From Burkholderia pyrrocinia (GTDB lineage Bacteria; Pseudomonadota; Gammaproteobacteria; Burkholderiales; Burkholderiaceae), in NCBI RefSeq assembly GCF_022809715.1, contig NZ_CP094460.1, forward strand, positions 1,178,001 through 1,242,000: a DNA stretch of 64,000 nt, given 5' to 3'. The position numbers were made by a program, and so were the translations under genes. How positions within the stretch are numbered: the first letter of the stretch is position 1; every line of letters starts with the position of its first letter. Under the pieces are notes generated by a model. The model ran no database searches. It saw only the letters and a list, made by a program, of their open reading frames with translations, and was not told where the DNA came from. Shown here in pieces: positions 44,549 through 52,870 of this stretch.

Positions 44549-45923
44549 GATCGTTCGCCAGCTTCGTCAGCTTCGCGAGCAGCGCGTCGAAGCGCACGTC
44601 CTCGTGCGACGCCTGCGCGCAGAACGCGCCGATCGCGTCGCGCGCACGCAGCGCGAGATCGCCGAGCCGGTCGCTGCCTTCGCGATACTCGCCGATCTGC
44701 ACGAGCAGTTCGATCTCCTGGTACTTCGCGATCAGCTCGCGTACGCGCGCGGCCGCCTGCTGGTGCGCGCGGCTCGCGACGAGCGGCATCACGCGCGACA
44801 GGCTCGCGAGCACGTCGATCGCCGGATAGCGGTTCGCGAGCGCGATCTTGCGCGACAGCACGATATGGCCGTCGAGGATCGAGCGCACTTCCTCGGCGAT
44901 CGGGTCCGATTCCTCGTCGCCTTCGACGAGCACCGTGTAGAGCGCGGTGATCGACCCGCTCGCGCCCTGCCCCGCGCGTTCGAGCAGGCGCGGCAGCACC
45001 GCGAACGTCGACGGCGGGAAGCTGCGCCGCGTCGGCGGCTCGCCGCTCGCGAGGCCGACCTCGCGCTGCGCGCGCGCGAAGCGCGTCAGCGAATCGACCA
45101 GCAGCAGCACGCGCTTGCCCGCATCGCGGAAGTGCTCGGCAATCGCGGTAGCGACGAGCGCGGATTTCACGCGCTCCATCGCGGGGCGATCGGACGTCGA
45201 CACGACGACGATCGAGCGCGCGCGCACCTCGGGCGACAAACTGTGCTCGATGAATTCGCGCACCTCGCGGCCGCGTTCGCCGACCAGCGCGATCACGTTC
45301 ACGTCGGCCTGCGCGCCGCGCGCGATCATCCCGAGCAGCGTGCTCTTGCCGACGCCCGACGGCGCGAAGATGCCGACGCGCTGCCCGACGCCGAGCGTCA
45401 TCAGCCCGTCGATCACGCGCACGCCGGTCGGAAACGGCGTGTCGATCATCCGGCGCGCGAGCGGGTTCGGCGGGTCCTGCTGCGTCGACACCCACGCGGC
45501 GCCCGTCACCGGCCCGCGATCGTCGAGCGGCCGGCCGAGCCCGTCGAGCACGCGGCCGAACAACCCTTCTCCCACCGGAAACACATGCTCGCGCCCGGAC
45601 GGCACGACGGTCGTTTCCGGCGACAGCCCGGCCACGTCGCCGAGCGGCGTGAGCAGCGTCGTCTGCCGCGAAAAGCCGACCACTTCGGCGAGCAGCGTCG
45701 GCTGGTTCGGCGTGCGAAGTTCGCAGATCTCGCCGAGCCGCGCGCGGATGCCCGTCGCATTCAAGATCTGACCGACCGCGTGATTGACGCGGCCCTGCAC
45801 CGATACCGGCGAGAAAAACGCGAGCCCCGCGTCGAGTTCGCCGACGAGGCGGCCGCGATCGAACGGCGCGCCGTCGTCGTCGCCGCTGCCGAACGGCTGC
45901 GTTTCGTCGAGCGGCGCGTTCAT
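44541..45923 (-). CDS. sctN: T3S ATPase SctN
   Basis: A 460-residue F1-beta-like ATPase. Walker A is FAPSGVGKSTLLGMIA and Walker B is VLLLVDSLTRFARAQREVGL; the T3S-typical GEPPTRRSFPPSTFAVLPRL (20 residues) and the phosphate-sensing GDEESDPIAEEVRSILDGHI (20 residues) are intact. It strips chaperones and unfolds substrates at the base of the injectisome. Start 45923 overlaps the sctL stop (ATGA). The N-terminal 20 residues are acidic and poorly conserved. Length is slightly above average (430-450). Confidence 0.97.
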   Translation of the reverse strand: MNAPLDETQPFGSGDDDGAPFDRGRLVGELDAGLAFFSPVSVQGRVNHAVGQILNATGIRARLGEICELRTPNQPTLLAEVVGFSRQTTLLTPLGDVAGLSPETTVVPSGREHVFPVGEGLFGRVLDGLGRPLDDRGPVTGAAWVSTQQDPPNPLARRMIDTPFPTGVRVIDGLMTLGVGQRVGIFAPSGVGKSTLLGMIARGAQADVNVIALVGERGREVREFIEHSLSPEVRARSIVVVSTSDRPAMERVKSALVATAIAEHFRDAGKRVLLLVDSLTRFARAQREVGLASGEPPTRRSFPPSTFAVLPRLLERAGQGASGSITALYTVLVEGDEESDPIAEEVRSILDGHIVLSRKIALANRYPAIDVLASLSRVMPLVASRAHQQAAARVRELIAKYQEIELLVQIGEYREGSDRLGDLALRARDAIGAFCAQASHEDVRFDALLAKLTKLANDHV

Positions 45924-46549
45924 CGCGCGGCGCCCTTCAGCGCGTCGCGGCGGATCGCCTGGCGCAGCGCGTCGATCTGCAGGTCGAGGCTCGCGTCGAT
46001 GCGCCCGGACGGCGTCTCGACCGTGCACGCATGGCGTTCGAGCTGCGCATCCTCGACGATGCGGATCTTCTGCCGGTTCGATTGCCCCGCGAATGCGCCG
46101 TCGAGCGCGTCGCGCATCTCGTCCTTGCGGCCCGGCGCGACATGCACGACCAGAAACGCCTCGTCGCGCACGAGCGGCGCGATCCGCGCCAGCGCGGCCT
46201 CGTACAGCTTCTGCGTGCTCATCTCGCCGACGATCGCGCGCACGGCCTTCACGACGATATCGGCCATCGCGTCCTTCATCGTCTCCATCGTGCGCGCGGC
46301 GGCGAGCGCCTGCGTGTACGCCTGCGCGGCCTGCTCGCGCTGCGCGCGGCGCATCCCTTCGTCGTAGCCGGCCGCCTGCCGCTTGTCGAATTCGCGCTGC
46401 GCGTCGGCGACGATGCGCGCGGCCTCGTCGTGCGCGGTCGCGATCACCGCGGACGCGTCGAGCAGCGCCGCGTATTCGCGCTCCTTGAGCACCTTGCGCT
46501 CCGACAGCAGCTGCAGGTTGTCGCTCGTGATCAGAAAAGCCAGTCCCAT
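45920..46549 (-). CDS. sctL: T3S stator protein SctL (HrpE/YscL)
   Basis: A 209-residue helical protein. A conserved N-terminus (MGLAFLITSDNLQLLSERKV, 20 residues) is followed by a long Ala/Arg/Gln-rich helix (about 25-95) and a globular C-terminal domain with RIVEDAQLERHACTVETPSG (20 residues). As FliH does in flagella, it holds the ATPase to the ring and regulates it. It is coupled to sctN downstream and overlaps the 3' end of sctK by 19 bp. Confidence 0.92.
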   Translation of the reverse strand: MGLAFLITSDNLQLLSERKVLKEREYAALLDASAVIATAHDEAARIVADAQREFDKRQAAGYDEGMRRAQREQAAQAYTQALAAARTMETMKDAMADIVVKAVRAIVGEMSTQKLYEAALARIAPLVRDEAFLVVHVAPGRKDEMRDALDGAFAGQSNRQKIRIVEDAQLERHACTVETPSGRIDASLDLQIDALRQAIRRDALKGAAR

Positions 46550-47277
46550 GACGCAAGCCTCTCGGGAATCAGAAACAGAAACATCAGTTCGCCGAACTGG
46601 TCGCGCTGCGCGCGGTTCAGCCAGTACGGCGCTTCGTCGTCAATCGCGCGGTTGAACTTCAGGCGCGTGCGCCGCGCGACCGCGTCGCCTGCCACGCCGA
46701 TGAAATCCGCGAGCAGCCGTCCGCCGCGTGCGCGGATCACGACGGGCAGCGCGGCGGGATCAGCGCGCCACGGTTCGAGCGTATCCGCGAGCGCGCCGAA
46801 TTCCGGCGCGCGTTCGAGCGCGAGTTCCAGCGCGTCGCCGCCGAGCCGGGCCGCGATTTCCGCGCGGATGCGCCGCACGGTCAGCGCATCGCGCAGCCAG
46901 TTGCGATGCAGCAGCAGCCCCGCATACGACGCCAGTTGCTCGAGCGCCGCGCCGGGCAGCAGCGCGAGCCGCGCGCACGGGTTCGCGACGTCGAAGTCGT
47001 GCCGGTCGGCCACGCCGTGCACGTCGAGCAGGTGCCGCGCGAGCAGCTTGCGGCCGGCCGCGCCGAACGCGTCCGGCGAGCGGTAGCGCGCGGGCCAGTC
47101 GGCTGGCACGCGCGTCACGTGCAGATAACGGTCGGGCCGCAGGTTGAAGTCGCAGACGAGCGCATGAAACGCGGCACGGCGCGCGGCTGGCGGCGGCGCG
47201 AGCGGCTGCAGCCACGGCAGCGGCGCCGTATCGGACGGGGCGGCCGCGTCAGCCGGTGGTGCATGCGGATCGCTCAT
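46531..47277 (-). CDS. sctK: T3S sorting-platform protein SctK (HrpD/YscK-like)
   Basis: A 248-residue soluble protein with CDFNLRPDRYLHVTRVPADW (20 residues) and a conserved final segment FLFLIPERLASWDWLF, with a Leu/Ala/Arg-rich helical middle. YscK/HrpD proteins connect the cytoplasmic SctQ pods to the SctD ring. The assignment rests on gene order (between sctJ and sctL) and size, because the family is very divergent. The ATG overlaps the sctJ stop by four bases. Confidence 0.82.
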   Translation of the reverse strand: MSDPHAPPADAAAPSDTAPLPWLQPLAPPPAARRAAFHALVCDFNLRPDRYLHVTRVPADWPARYRSPDAFGAAGRKLLARHLLDVHGVADRHDFDVANPCARLALLPGAALEQLASYAGLLLHRNWLRDALTVRRIRAEIAARLGGDALELALERAPEFGALADTLEPWRADPAALPVVIRARGGRLLADFIGVAGDAVARRTRLKFNRAIDDEAPYWLNRAQRDQFGELMFLFLIPERLASWDWLF

Positions 47278-48170
47278 GCGCCATCGCGCGCGCCGTCCGG
47301 CGTGCGCAGACCGCCGCCGGCCGGCTGCCCGGATGCCGGCTGCGCGGACGCGCCGCCATTGGCGCCGCGCGGCGCGCCGAGCAGGCCCGCGAGCCGCGCG
47401 CCGAACATTCCGCGCCGCGCCGCCGACAGCGCGATCACCGCGCAGGTCAGCAGGATCAGCGCAAACACGAGCCAGCCGAGCGGCGAGCGCAGCCGCACGA
47501 TATCGGTCACCGCGCTGCCGATCCCGTCCACGCGCGCTGCTTGCGCGGCGGCCGGCTGCAGGAACAGCGACACGTTGTCGTACTGCAGCCCTTCGATGCT
47601 GTGCGCGACGAGATCCTTGACCATCGGCGCCATCGCGCGCAGGTCGACGCCCGACCGATAGCGGATGTATACGGCCGCCGACGACGGCTTGATCTTGTCC
47701 GCGAGCGGATCGTTCTCCGGAATCACGACCTGCACGCGCGCGACGACCACGCCCTCGATGTCCTGCAGCGTGCGCGACAGGTCCTGCGATACGCCGTACA
47801 GATAGCGCACACGCTCCTCGGCCGGCGTCGACACGAGGCCCTGCTTCTGGAACAGCTCGCCGAGGCTCGCATAACTCGGCTTCGGCAGCCCGTTCGCCTG
47901 CAATACCGTGAGCGCCGACTGCATGTCGCCGTCCGCTACGCTCACGAGCCATGCGTTGCGGTCCGACGTGTCGCGCGCGTCGTTGTCCTTCGACGCGCTG
48001 ATGCCCGCGTCGCCGAGCACCGCGACCATCTGGTTCGCATCGCGCTCCGACAGGCCCGAGTACAGCTCCTTCTGGCACCCGGCCAACAGCACGAGCAGCC
48101 CCGCGAGCAGCGCGCGCGCCGCCCGGCTGCGCCACGCATGCGCGCGCGGCGTCGAATCGATCGTCGTCAT
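47274..48170 (-). CDS. sctJ: T3S inner-membrane ring lipoprotein SctJ (HrcJ/YscJ)
   Basis: A 298-residue lipoprotein. The N-terminal signal ends in the lipobox LLAGCQKELYSGLSERDANQ (20 residues). Two periplasmic ring-building domains follow (about 40-95 and 110-190, with YGVSQDLSRTLQDIEGVVVA, 20 residues), then a C-terminal membrane segment (about 232-255, LGWLVFALILLTCAVIALSA, 20 residues) and a Gly/Ala-rich tail. The extra N-terminal 20 residues before the signal core make the signal peptide unusually long. Gene order I-J-K-L-N is standard. Confidence 0.95.
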   Translation of the reverse strand: MTTIDSTPRAHAWRSRAARALLAGLLVLLAGCQKELYSGLSERDANQMVAVLGDAGISASKDNDARDTSDRNAWLVSVADGDMQSALTVLQANGLPKPSYASLGELFQKQGLVSTPAEERVRYLYGVSQDLSRTLQDIEGVVVARVQVVIPENDPLADKIKPSSAAVYIRYRSGVDLRAMAPMVKDLVAHSIEGLQYDNVSLFLQPAAAQAARVDGIGSAVTDIVRLRSPLGWLVFALILLTCAVIALSAARRGMFGARLAGLLGAPRGANGGASAQPASGQPAGGGLRTPDGARDGA

Positions 48171-48222
48171 CGTTTGTCCGCTTCAGGGTGCGTGAGGCCG
48201 AATTCAGCCTGCACGCACGCTT

Positions 48223-48696
48223 TCACTCCTGCGTCTTCAGCACCGTGTGCGTGAAGCCGTTCGCCGCCTGCGCGACCGACAGGCTCAACTGGTATTCCGA
48301 AATCGTGGTGGTCGCCGTCCACTGGAAATCCATCGCCTTCACCATCGTCATCATCGGATCGCTGCGGCTGTCCGCCATCGACGTCAGCATTTCGCTGCGA
48401 TGCTTGTCGATGTTCGCGTACCGCGTGTCGAGATCGTTGCCGTAGGTGCGCAACCGCTCGACGAGCGACGACTGGTTCGCCTGCGCGGGCGTCATCTGCA
48501 CGGCCGGCGCCGCGTCCGCCGGCGCGCGCGACATCGCGACGCCCGACGAAGACGACGCCGCCGGCGATGCGCCCGGCTGCATCAACGCATCGAACTGGCG
48601 CACCTGCGCCGGATCGGACGCCGAGCCCGTCTGCTGCACGGCACCCGCGAGCGCGGCCGCGCCCGGCGGCGCCGCGCCTACGCCTGTCACTGACAT
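48223..48696 (-). CDS. sctI: T3S inner-rod protein SctI (HrpB/YscI-like)
   Basis: A 157-residue protein. A disordered Ala/Pro/Ser-rich N-terminus carries the typical SctI element DPAQVRQFDALMQ (about residue 30). The C-terminal half is an amphipathic helix pair ending in FQWTATTTISEYQLSLSVAQ (20 residues) and AANGFTHTVLKTQE. Inner-rod proteins anchor the needle in the basal body. Start 48696 is set by AAGGAGG eight bases upstream; ATG 48702 would be too close to it. Its place just before sctJ supports the call. Confidence 0.8.
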   Translation of the reverse strand: MSVTGVGAAPPGAAALAGAVQQTGSASDPAQVRQFDALMQPGASPAASSSSGVAMSRAPADAAPAVQMTPAQANQSSLVERLRTYGNDLDTRYANIDKHRSEMLTSMADSRSDPMMTMVKAMDFQWTATTTISEYQLSLSVAQAANGFTHTVLKTQE

Positions 48697-48844
48697 ATTC
48701 ATGCCCTCCTTGGCTGGCAGGCGCCGGACCGGATCGGTCGGGCCCGCCCGGAACAGGCCGGCCGGCACACGCGCATCCGCGGCCGGGCGCCCTTCGCGGG
48801 CAAACCCGGCGCGCATCGGCACGCGGCGCGGCCGGCGACCGGCG

Positions 48845-49057
48845 TCATGCGCGGCCGGCCGAGCTCAGGTGTTGCGCAACCTGGGCGTTCGCCGTCCCCT
48901 CCTGCGCGGTCACTGCGTTGCTGGTTTCGAACGTCGCGGTCGACTGCTGGACCTGGAAGTTGATCTTCGTCAGTTCGAGCTGCGTCTTGGTCAGGTCGTC
49001 GGCCTGCTGCTGGACCTGGTTCGTGTTGGTTGCACCACCTGCGGCCTGGGTACCCAT
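48845..49057 (-). CDS. Small T3S-locus protein, candidate needle subunit (SctF-like position)
   Basis: A 70-residue protein, soluble and cysteine-free, rich in Gln, Thr, Ala and Asn. The centre (DDLTKTQLELTKINFQVQQS, 20 residues) and following AQEGTANAQVAQHL look like one long helix with a break. It has no signal peptide. AAGGAG six bases before ATG 49057 is an excellent ribosome site, implying high expression. Size, helical hairpin character and its place between sctD and sctI fit a needle subunit, for which no other gene is seen, but I cannot recognise SctF sequence features. It could also be a needle co-chaperone. Confidence 0.6.
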   Translation of the reverse strand: MGTQAAGGATNTNQVQQQADDLTKTQLELTKINFQVQQSTATFETSNAVTAQEGTANAQVAQHLSSAGRA

Positions 49058-49198
49058 GTTTCGCTCCTTAACGTGAACTTCATCCACCTTCCGGCGATGG
49101 CCCCATGCCCCGCCGGCGACGTGAGCCGCCGCACCGATGCGACGCCCCGCGTAATGCGCGCACCGCCTGTCGAGCGATGCGCATGACCTGTCGCGGCG

Positions 49199-50557
49199 CT
49201 AGTGCGCCGCCTCCTTCGTCGACGCACCGGCCGCCTTGGCACCCGCTTGCGGTGCGCCCGGCAACAGCGTCGGCCCCGGCACCGGCTGCGCGACCCCGGC
49301 CGCCGCACCGCTCGCGAGCGGTGCCACGGGCGGCGCCGGCGCCTGCTCGGGCGCGTTCGCCGATGCGCCGCCGAGCGGCATCGTGATGCGCTGGCCGTTG
49401 CGTTCGAACACGACTTCGTCCGCGCCGATCGACACGACGGTCGGCCCGTCCTTCAGCCGCGCGCCCTCGAAATAGCGGCTGCCGTCGACCGTCTCGATAT
49501 AGCGCTGGTCGCCGTCGCCGGCGAACACGGTCGTGATCTCCGGAATGCCGGCCGTCCCGCCGAGTGTCGTCGTCGTGCGCGGCGCGGCCGGATCGGCATC
49601 GCGCACGTGATCGACCACTTCGAGCGCCGGGCGCGCGTCCTTCATGTAGTTGCGGATGCGCGGCTCGATCTGCGCGCGCGCGGCCGCGCCCGTCAGCTCG
49701 ATCCGGCCGCGGCCGAGATACGCGACCGTCAGCGCCGTATCGCTGAAATAGGTCTGCGCGGTCGCCACCAGATCGCTGACCACGTAGATGTTGCCGAGCG
49801 CCGCGTTGTCGACGCCCGCGACGATCTGCGCGACGCGTTCGCGCGCGGCCGGGTCGCTCACGTAGCCGGACACGATCACGCCGTCGTCGCGCGGCGCGAC
49901 GGCCAGCTCCGGATACGCGTGCAGCAGCTGCTGCAGCCGGTGCGTGCGCGCGAGCACCGATTCGTGCTGCCACGGCAGGCGCCCCGACCACGCGACGAAG
50001 CCGTAGCCGAGCGCGCCGAGCAGCACGCCGATCCACAGCGCGACCAGTGCGATCACGAGCCGACGGCTGCCGAGCCGGCGCAGCCCGCCTGTGAGCCAGC
50101 CGAGCCACGCGGCCTCGCGCGCGGCATCCGGCGCGTCGGTTTCGTCGGGCACCGCGACGCTCGCCTGCGCGTGCCGCGCGATGCCGAGCCGGATCGAGCC
50201 GACCGTCACGACGTCGTGCGGCGTCATCGAGCGGCGGCCGCTGCCGAGCGGTTCGTCGTTGAACAGCACCGGCGCGCCGGCGTCGCCGCCGTGGTTCTGC
50301 ACGGTCACCGCGAGCGCGCCGACCTGCAGGCACACCTGTTTCGCGCCGATCTCGCGATCGGGCAGGATCACTTCGCAATCCGCCGCCGTGCCGACCCAGT
50401 TCGCGCCGCGCGCAAGCGACATCGTGCGGCCGTACATCGGCCCGCTCAGGAAGCACAGGTTCCACGGCGACGCGAGCGCGGCAGCGCCCGCCCCCGCGCC
50501 TCCCGCGCCGCCGGGCAATGCGCCGTCGCCGTGCGGGTCAATGATGGTCGTCGACAT
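49199..50557 (-). CDS. sctD: T3S inner-membrane ring protein SctD (HrpQ/YscD)
   Basis: A 452-residue bitopic protein. An N-terminal cytoplasmic FHA-like domain (about 30-115: FLSGPMYGRTMSLARGANWV, 20 residues) precedes a membrane segment (about 168-190, RLVIALVALWIGVLLGALGY, 20 residues). Periplasmic ring domains follow (VSGYVSDPAARERVAQIVAG, 20 residues), and the C-terminus is Ala/Pro-rich. It links SctJ to the outer-membrane secretin and, inside the cell, to SctK. Start 50557 overlaps the 3' end of sctC by 20 bp. A 141-bp gap follows before the small gene. Confidence 0.93.
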   Translation of the reverse strand: MSTTIIDPHGDGALPGGAGGAGAGAAALASPWNLCFLSGPMYGRTMSLARGANWVGTAADCEVILPDREIGAKQVCLQVGALAVTVQNHGGDAGAPVLFNDEPLGSGRRSMTPHDVVTVGSIRLGIARHAQASVAVPDETDAPDAAREAAWLGWLTGGLRRLGSRRLVIALVALWIGVLLGALGYGFVAWSGRLPWQHESVLARTHRLQQLLHAYPELAVAPRDDGVIVSGYVSDPAARERVAQIVAGVDNAALGNIYVVSDLVATAQTYFSDTALTVAYLGRGRIELTGAAARAQIEPRIRNYMKDARPALEVVDHVRDADPAAPRTTTTLGGTAGIPEITTVFAGDGDQRYIETVDGSRYFEGARLKDGPTVVSIGADEVVFERNGQRITMPLGGASANAPEQAPAPPVAPLASGAAAGVAQPVPGPTLLPGAPQAGAKAAGASTKEAAH

Positions 50558-52592
50558 GGGTGGTGGCTCCTGCGGTCGTCGCCGCCGGCTGCGACGCCGC
50601 ATCCTTCGGCGGCGGCGGCAGCGCCGGCGGGCCGAACTTCGTGCCGGGCAGCGGCTTCGGCGTCAGCGGCACCGCGACGTCGTTGTCCGGCGGCCGATAC
50701 ATCGACATGCCTTCCTGGTTCGCCGGCCCGTCGGCGCCCGGGTTCACGGGCGAGCCGTCCGGCGCGTACATCGACGCGGTCGTCACCACGCGCGGCGTCA
50801 GCAGGTAGAACCGCTCCATGTGGTTGCCCGACTTGTCGGTGTACTTGAACAGGTTGCCGATCAGCGGGATGTCGGACAGCCAGGGCACGCCGCTCTTGTT
50901 CAGCTTCACCTCGTCGTCGTTGAAACCGGCGATCAGCAGGCTCTTGCCTTCGTCGATCATCGACTTGGTGACGATATTGCGCTGCTGGATCACCGGGATG
51001 TTCGACACGGCCTGCCCCTGCACGACGTTGCCGTCCTGGATGTCGATCGACATCATCACGCTCTGCGGATTGCGAACGGCTACCGCGGATACGGCGGCCG
51101 CGTTGCGGATCGCCTCGTCGACGATCATCGGCGTCACCTTGATGCTCGTGCCGGTCGTCACGCTGTACAGCGACGAATCCTGGTAGCCCTGCACCTGCAC
51201 GTAGAACTGCGTGAGGTTCTCGAGGATCGCCTCGGTGTTGTCGAGCGCGAGCACCTTCGGTTTCGAACGCAACTGCGCCTGCCCCTTCTGCGCGAGCGCG
51301 TTCACGCGCGTGAGCAGGTAGTTGCGCAGCGAGCCGCCGATCGATGCGGTCAGCGCGATACCCGTCGGCAGGAAGGCGCCCGTCTGCCCGGTTTCCGACG
51401 TGCCGACGCCGAACGTCAGCGGCGGATTGCCGGAGCCGTTGTACTGCGTGTTGCCGTTCAGCGGATTCGCGCCGTTGCCGATCTGCACGTCGCCGTGCGT
51501 CGTGTGCAGGCGCCAGTCGATCCCGAGGCTGTCGAGCGAATCCTCGTTGATGTCGATGATCGTCACGTTGATCTCGACGATGCGCGGCCGCTCGTCGAGC
51601 TGGTTGATCAGCGACTGGTAGCGATACATGTTCTCCGGCAGGTCGCGCACGATCACCGCGTTGATCGCCGGATCGGCGACGATCTGCGGCAGCGCGTCGC
51701 CGCCGCCGCCGTTCGAGAACGGCGAGAACCCGCCGGTCGCGCTGCCGTCGCCGGCATAGCCACCCGAACGCGGGCCGCCGGAGATATCGGGGAAATCGAG
51801 GCGCGGCACCGCGATCGTCAGCCCCGAGCCGAGCTTCACCTGGCGCGCGGCCTGCCCGAGCGACGTGCTCGACGGCAGCGCGTTCGTGCCGCCGCCCTTG
51901 CCGAACAGCCGGCTCAGGATCGTCGCGACGCCCGGCACGGTCACTTCCTTGCCCGAGCGGTTGATCGTGAAATCCGACGCCCAGCCGTACTTCAGCCGGA
52001 ACGCGCGGATGTCCGCATGCGCGCCGTTCGCCGCCGGATCGCCGACCGAGCCGACCGCCTGCCGCACGAGCTCGACGTAGCGGCGCGGGCCGGCCACGTA
52101 CACGCTGTTCGCGCGATCGTTGATCACGAGCGTGTAGCGCTTGTCGGGAATCTGCATCGCCTGCAGCGCGCGGCCGATTTCGCCGGATGCGTTCGGCGGG
52201 ATCGGGATCATCTGCGTCTGCGACTGGTCGGCCGGATCGACGTACAGGAACGAGCCGTCGTAGTACCACGTGAGCCCGTAGGTCGAGCAGATCGTGTCGA
52301 GCGTCTGCTGCGGTGTGCCCGAGAAGCGGCCGCTGATCACGCCGTCGACCTTCGGGTCGACCACCGCCGTCACGCCCTGCGACGATGCGAGTTCGCGAAT
52401 GAAGTCGCCGATCTTCTTGCCGTTCGCGACGATCGTGAACGGCTTGTTGCGCCAGCGCAGGTCCGCGGCGCGGGCCGGCTGCGCGGGCGCCATGCTCAGC
52501 GACGCCGTGAGCAGCGCGGTCGCGCACATGGCAAGCGCGGCCCGTTGCAGGCTGCGCGGTTGAAACCGGATCGGGGCGACGCGTCGACGCAT
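50538..52592 (-). CDS. sctC: T3S outer-membrane secretin SctC (HrcC/YscC)
   Basis: A 684-residue secretin. A signal peptide (about 1-42, ending QPARA) precedes the N0/N1 domains (FTIVANGKKIGDFIRELASS, 20 residues; NRANSVYVAGPRRYVELV-like repeats) and the secretin core. The core has VEINVTIIDINEDSLDSLGI (20 residues), LLTRVNALAQKGQAQLRSKP (20 residues) and VPWLSDIPLIGNLFKYTDKS (20 residues), the hallmark gate region. It forms the ring through which the needle leaves the outer membrane. The TGATG junction with sctS means stop and start share one base, and fixes ATG 52592. The C-terminal 60 residues are Pro-rich and may bind a pilotin; no pilotin gene is seen. Confidence 0.96.
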   Translation of the reverse strand: MRRRVAPIRFQPRSLQRAALAMCATALLTASLSMAPAQPARAADLRWRNKPFTIVANGKKIGDFIRELASSQGVTAVVDPKVDGVISGRFSGTPQQTLDTICSTYGLTWYYDGSFLYVDPADQSQTQMIPIPPNASGEIGRALQAMQIPDKRYTLVINDRANSVYVAGPRRYVELVRQAVGSVGDPAANGAHADIRAFRLKYGWASDFTINRSGKEVTVPGVATILSRLFGKGGGTNALPSSTSLGQAARQVKLGSGLTIAVPRLDFPDISGGPRSGGYAGDGSATGGFSPFSNGGGGDALPQIVADPAINAVIVRDLPENMYRYQSLINQLDERPRIVEINVTIIDINEDSLDSLGIDWRLHTTHGDVQIGNGANPLNGNTQYNGSGNPPLTFGVGTSETGQTGAFLPTGIALTASIGGSLRNYLLTRVNALAQKGQAQLRSKPKVLALDNTEAILENLTQFYVQVQGYQDSSLYSVTTGTSIKVTPMIVDEAIRNAAAVSAVAVRNPQSVMMSIDIQDGNVVQGQAVSNIPVIQQRNIVTKSMIDEGKSLLIAGFNDDEVKLNKSGVPWLSDIPLIGNLFKYTDKSGNHMERFYLLTPRVVTTASMYAPDGSPVNPGADGPANQEGMSMYRPPDNDVAVPLTPKPLPGTKFGPPALPPPPKDAASQPAATTAGATTHVDDHH

Positions 52593-52870
52593 CAAAGGAC
52601 TCCTGTGGAAGAAACGAACATGCGTTCCAGCGCCTGCTGCGCGAAGCGCAGCACTTCGCCGCCGAGCCAGCCCGACAGCAGCACGAGTGCGACCATCACG
52701 GCGATCAATCGCACCGCGATGCCGATGTTGGCGTCCTGCACCTGCGTGACGGCCTGCAGGATCGCGACGACGAGGCCCGTGACGGTGGCGATCAGCACGA
52801 TCGGCAGCGACAGCAGCAGCACGAGCATCAGCGCCTGGCGCGTCAGGTCGAGGATCGTCGAGCTCGTCAT
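52592..52870 (-). CDS. sctS: T3S export-gate protein SctS (HrcS/YscS)
   Basis: A 92-residue protein with two membrane helices, of the FliQ/SctS family. The first segment LTRQALMLVLLLSLPIVLIA (20 residues) and the conserved VVAILQAVTQVQDANIGIAV (20 residues), then a second hydrophobic span (about 50-70), are typical. Four copies assemble with SctR and SctT into the export gate. The ATG overlaps the sctV stop by four bases. Confidence 0.96.
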   Translation of the reverse strand: MTSSTILDLTRQALMLVLLLSLPIVLIATVTGLVVAILQAVTQVQDANIGIAVRLIAVMVALVLLSGWLGGEVLRFAQQALERMFVSSTGVL

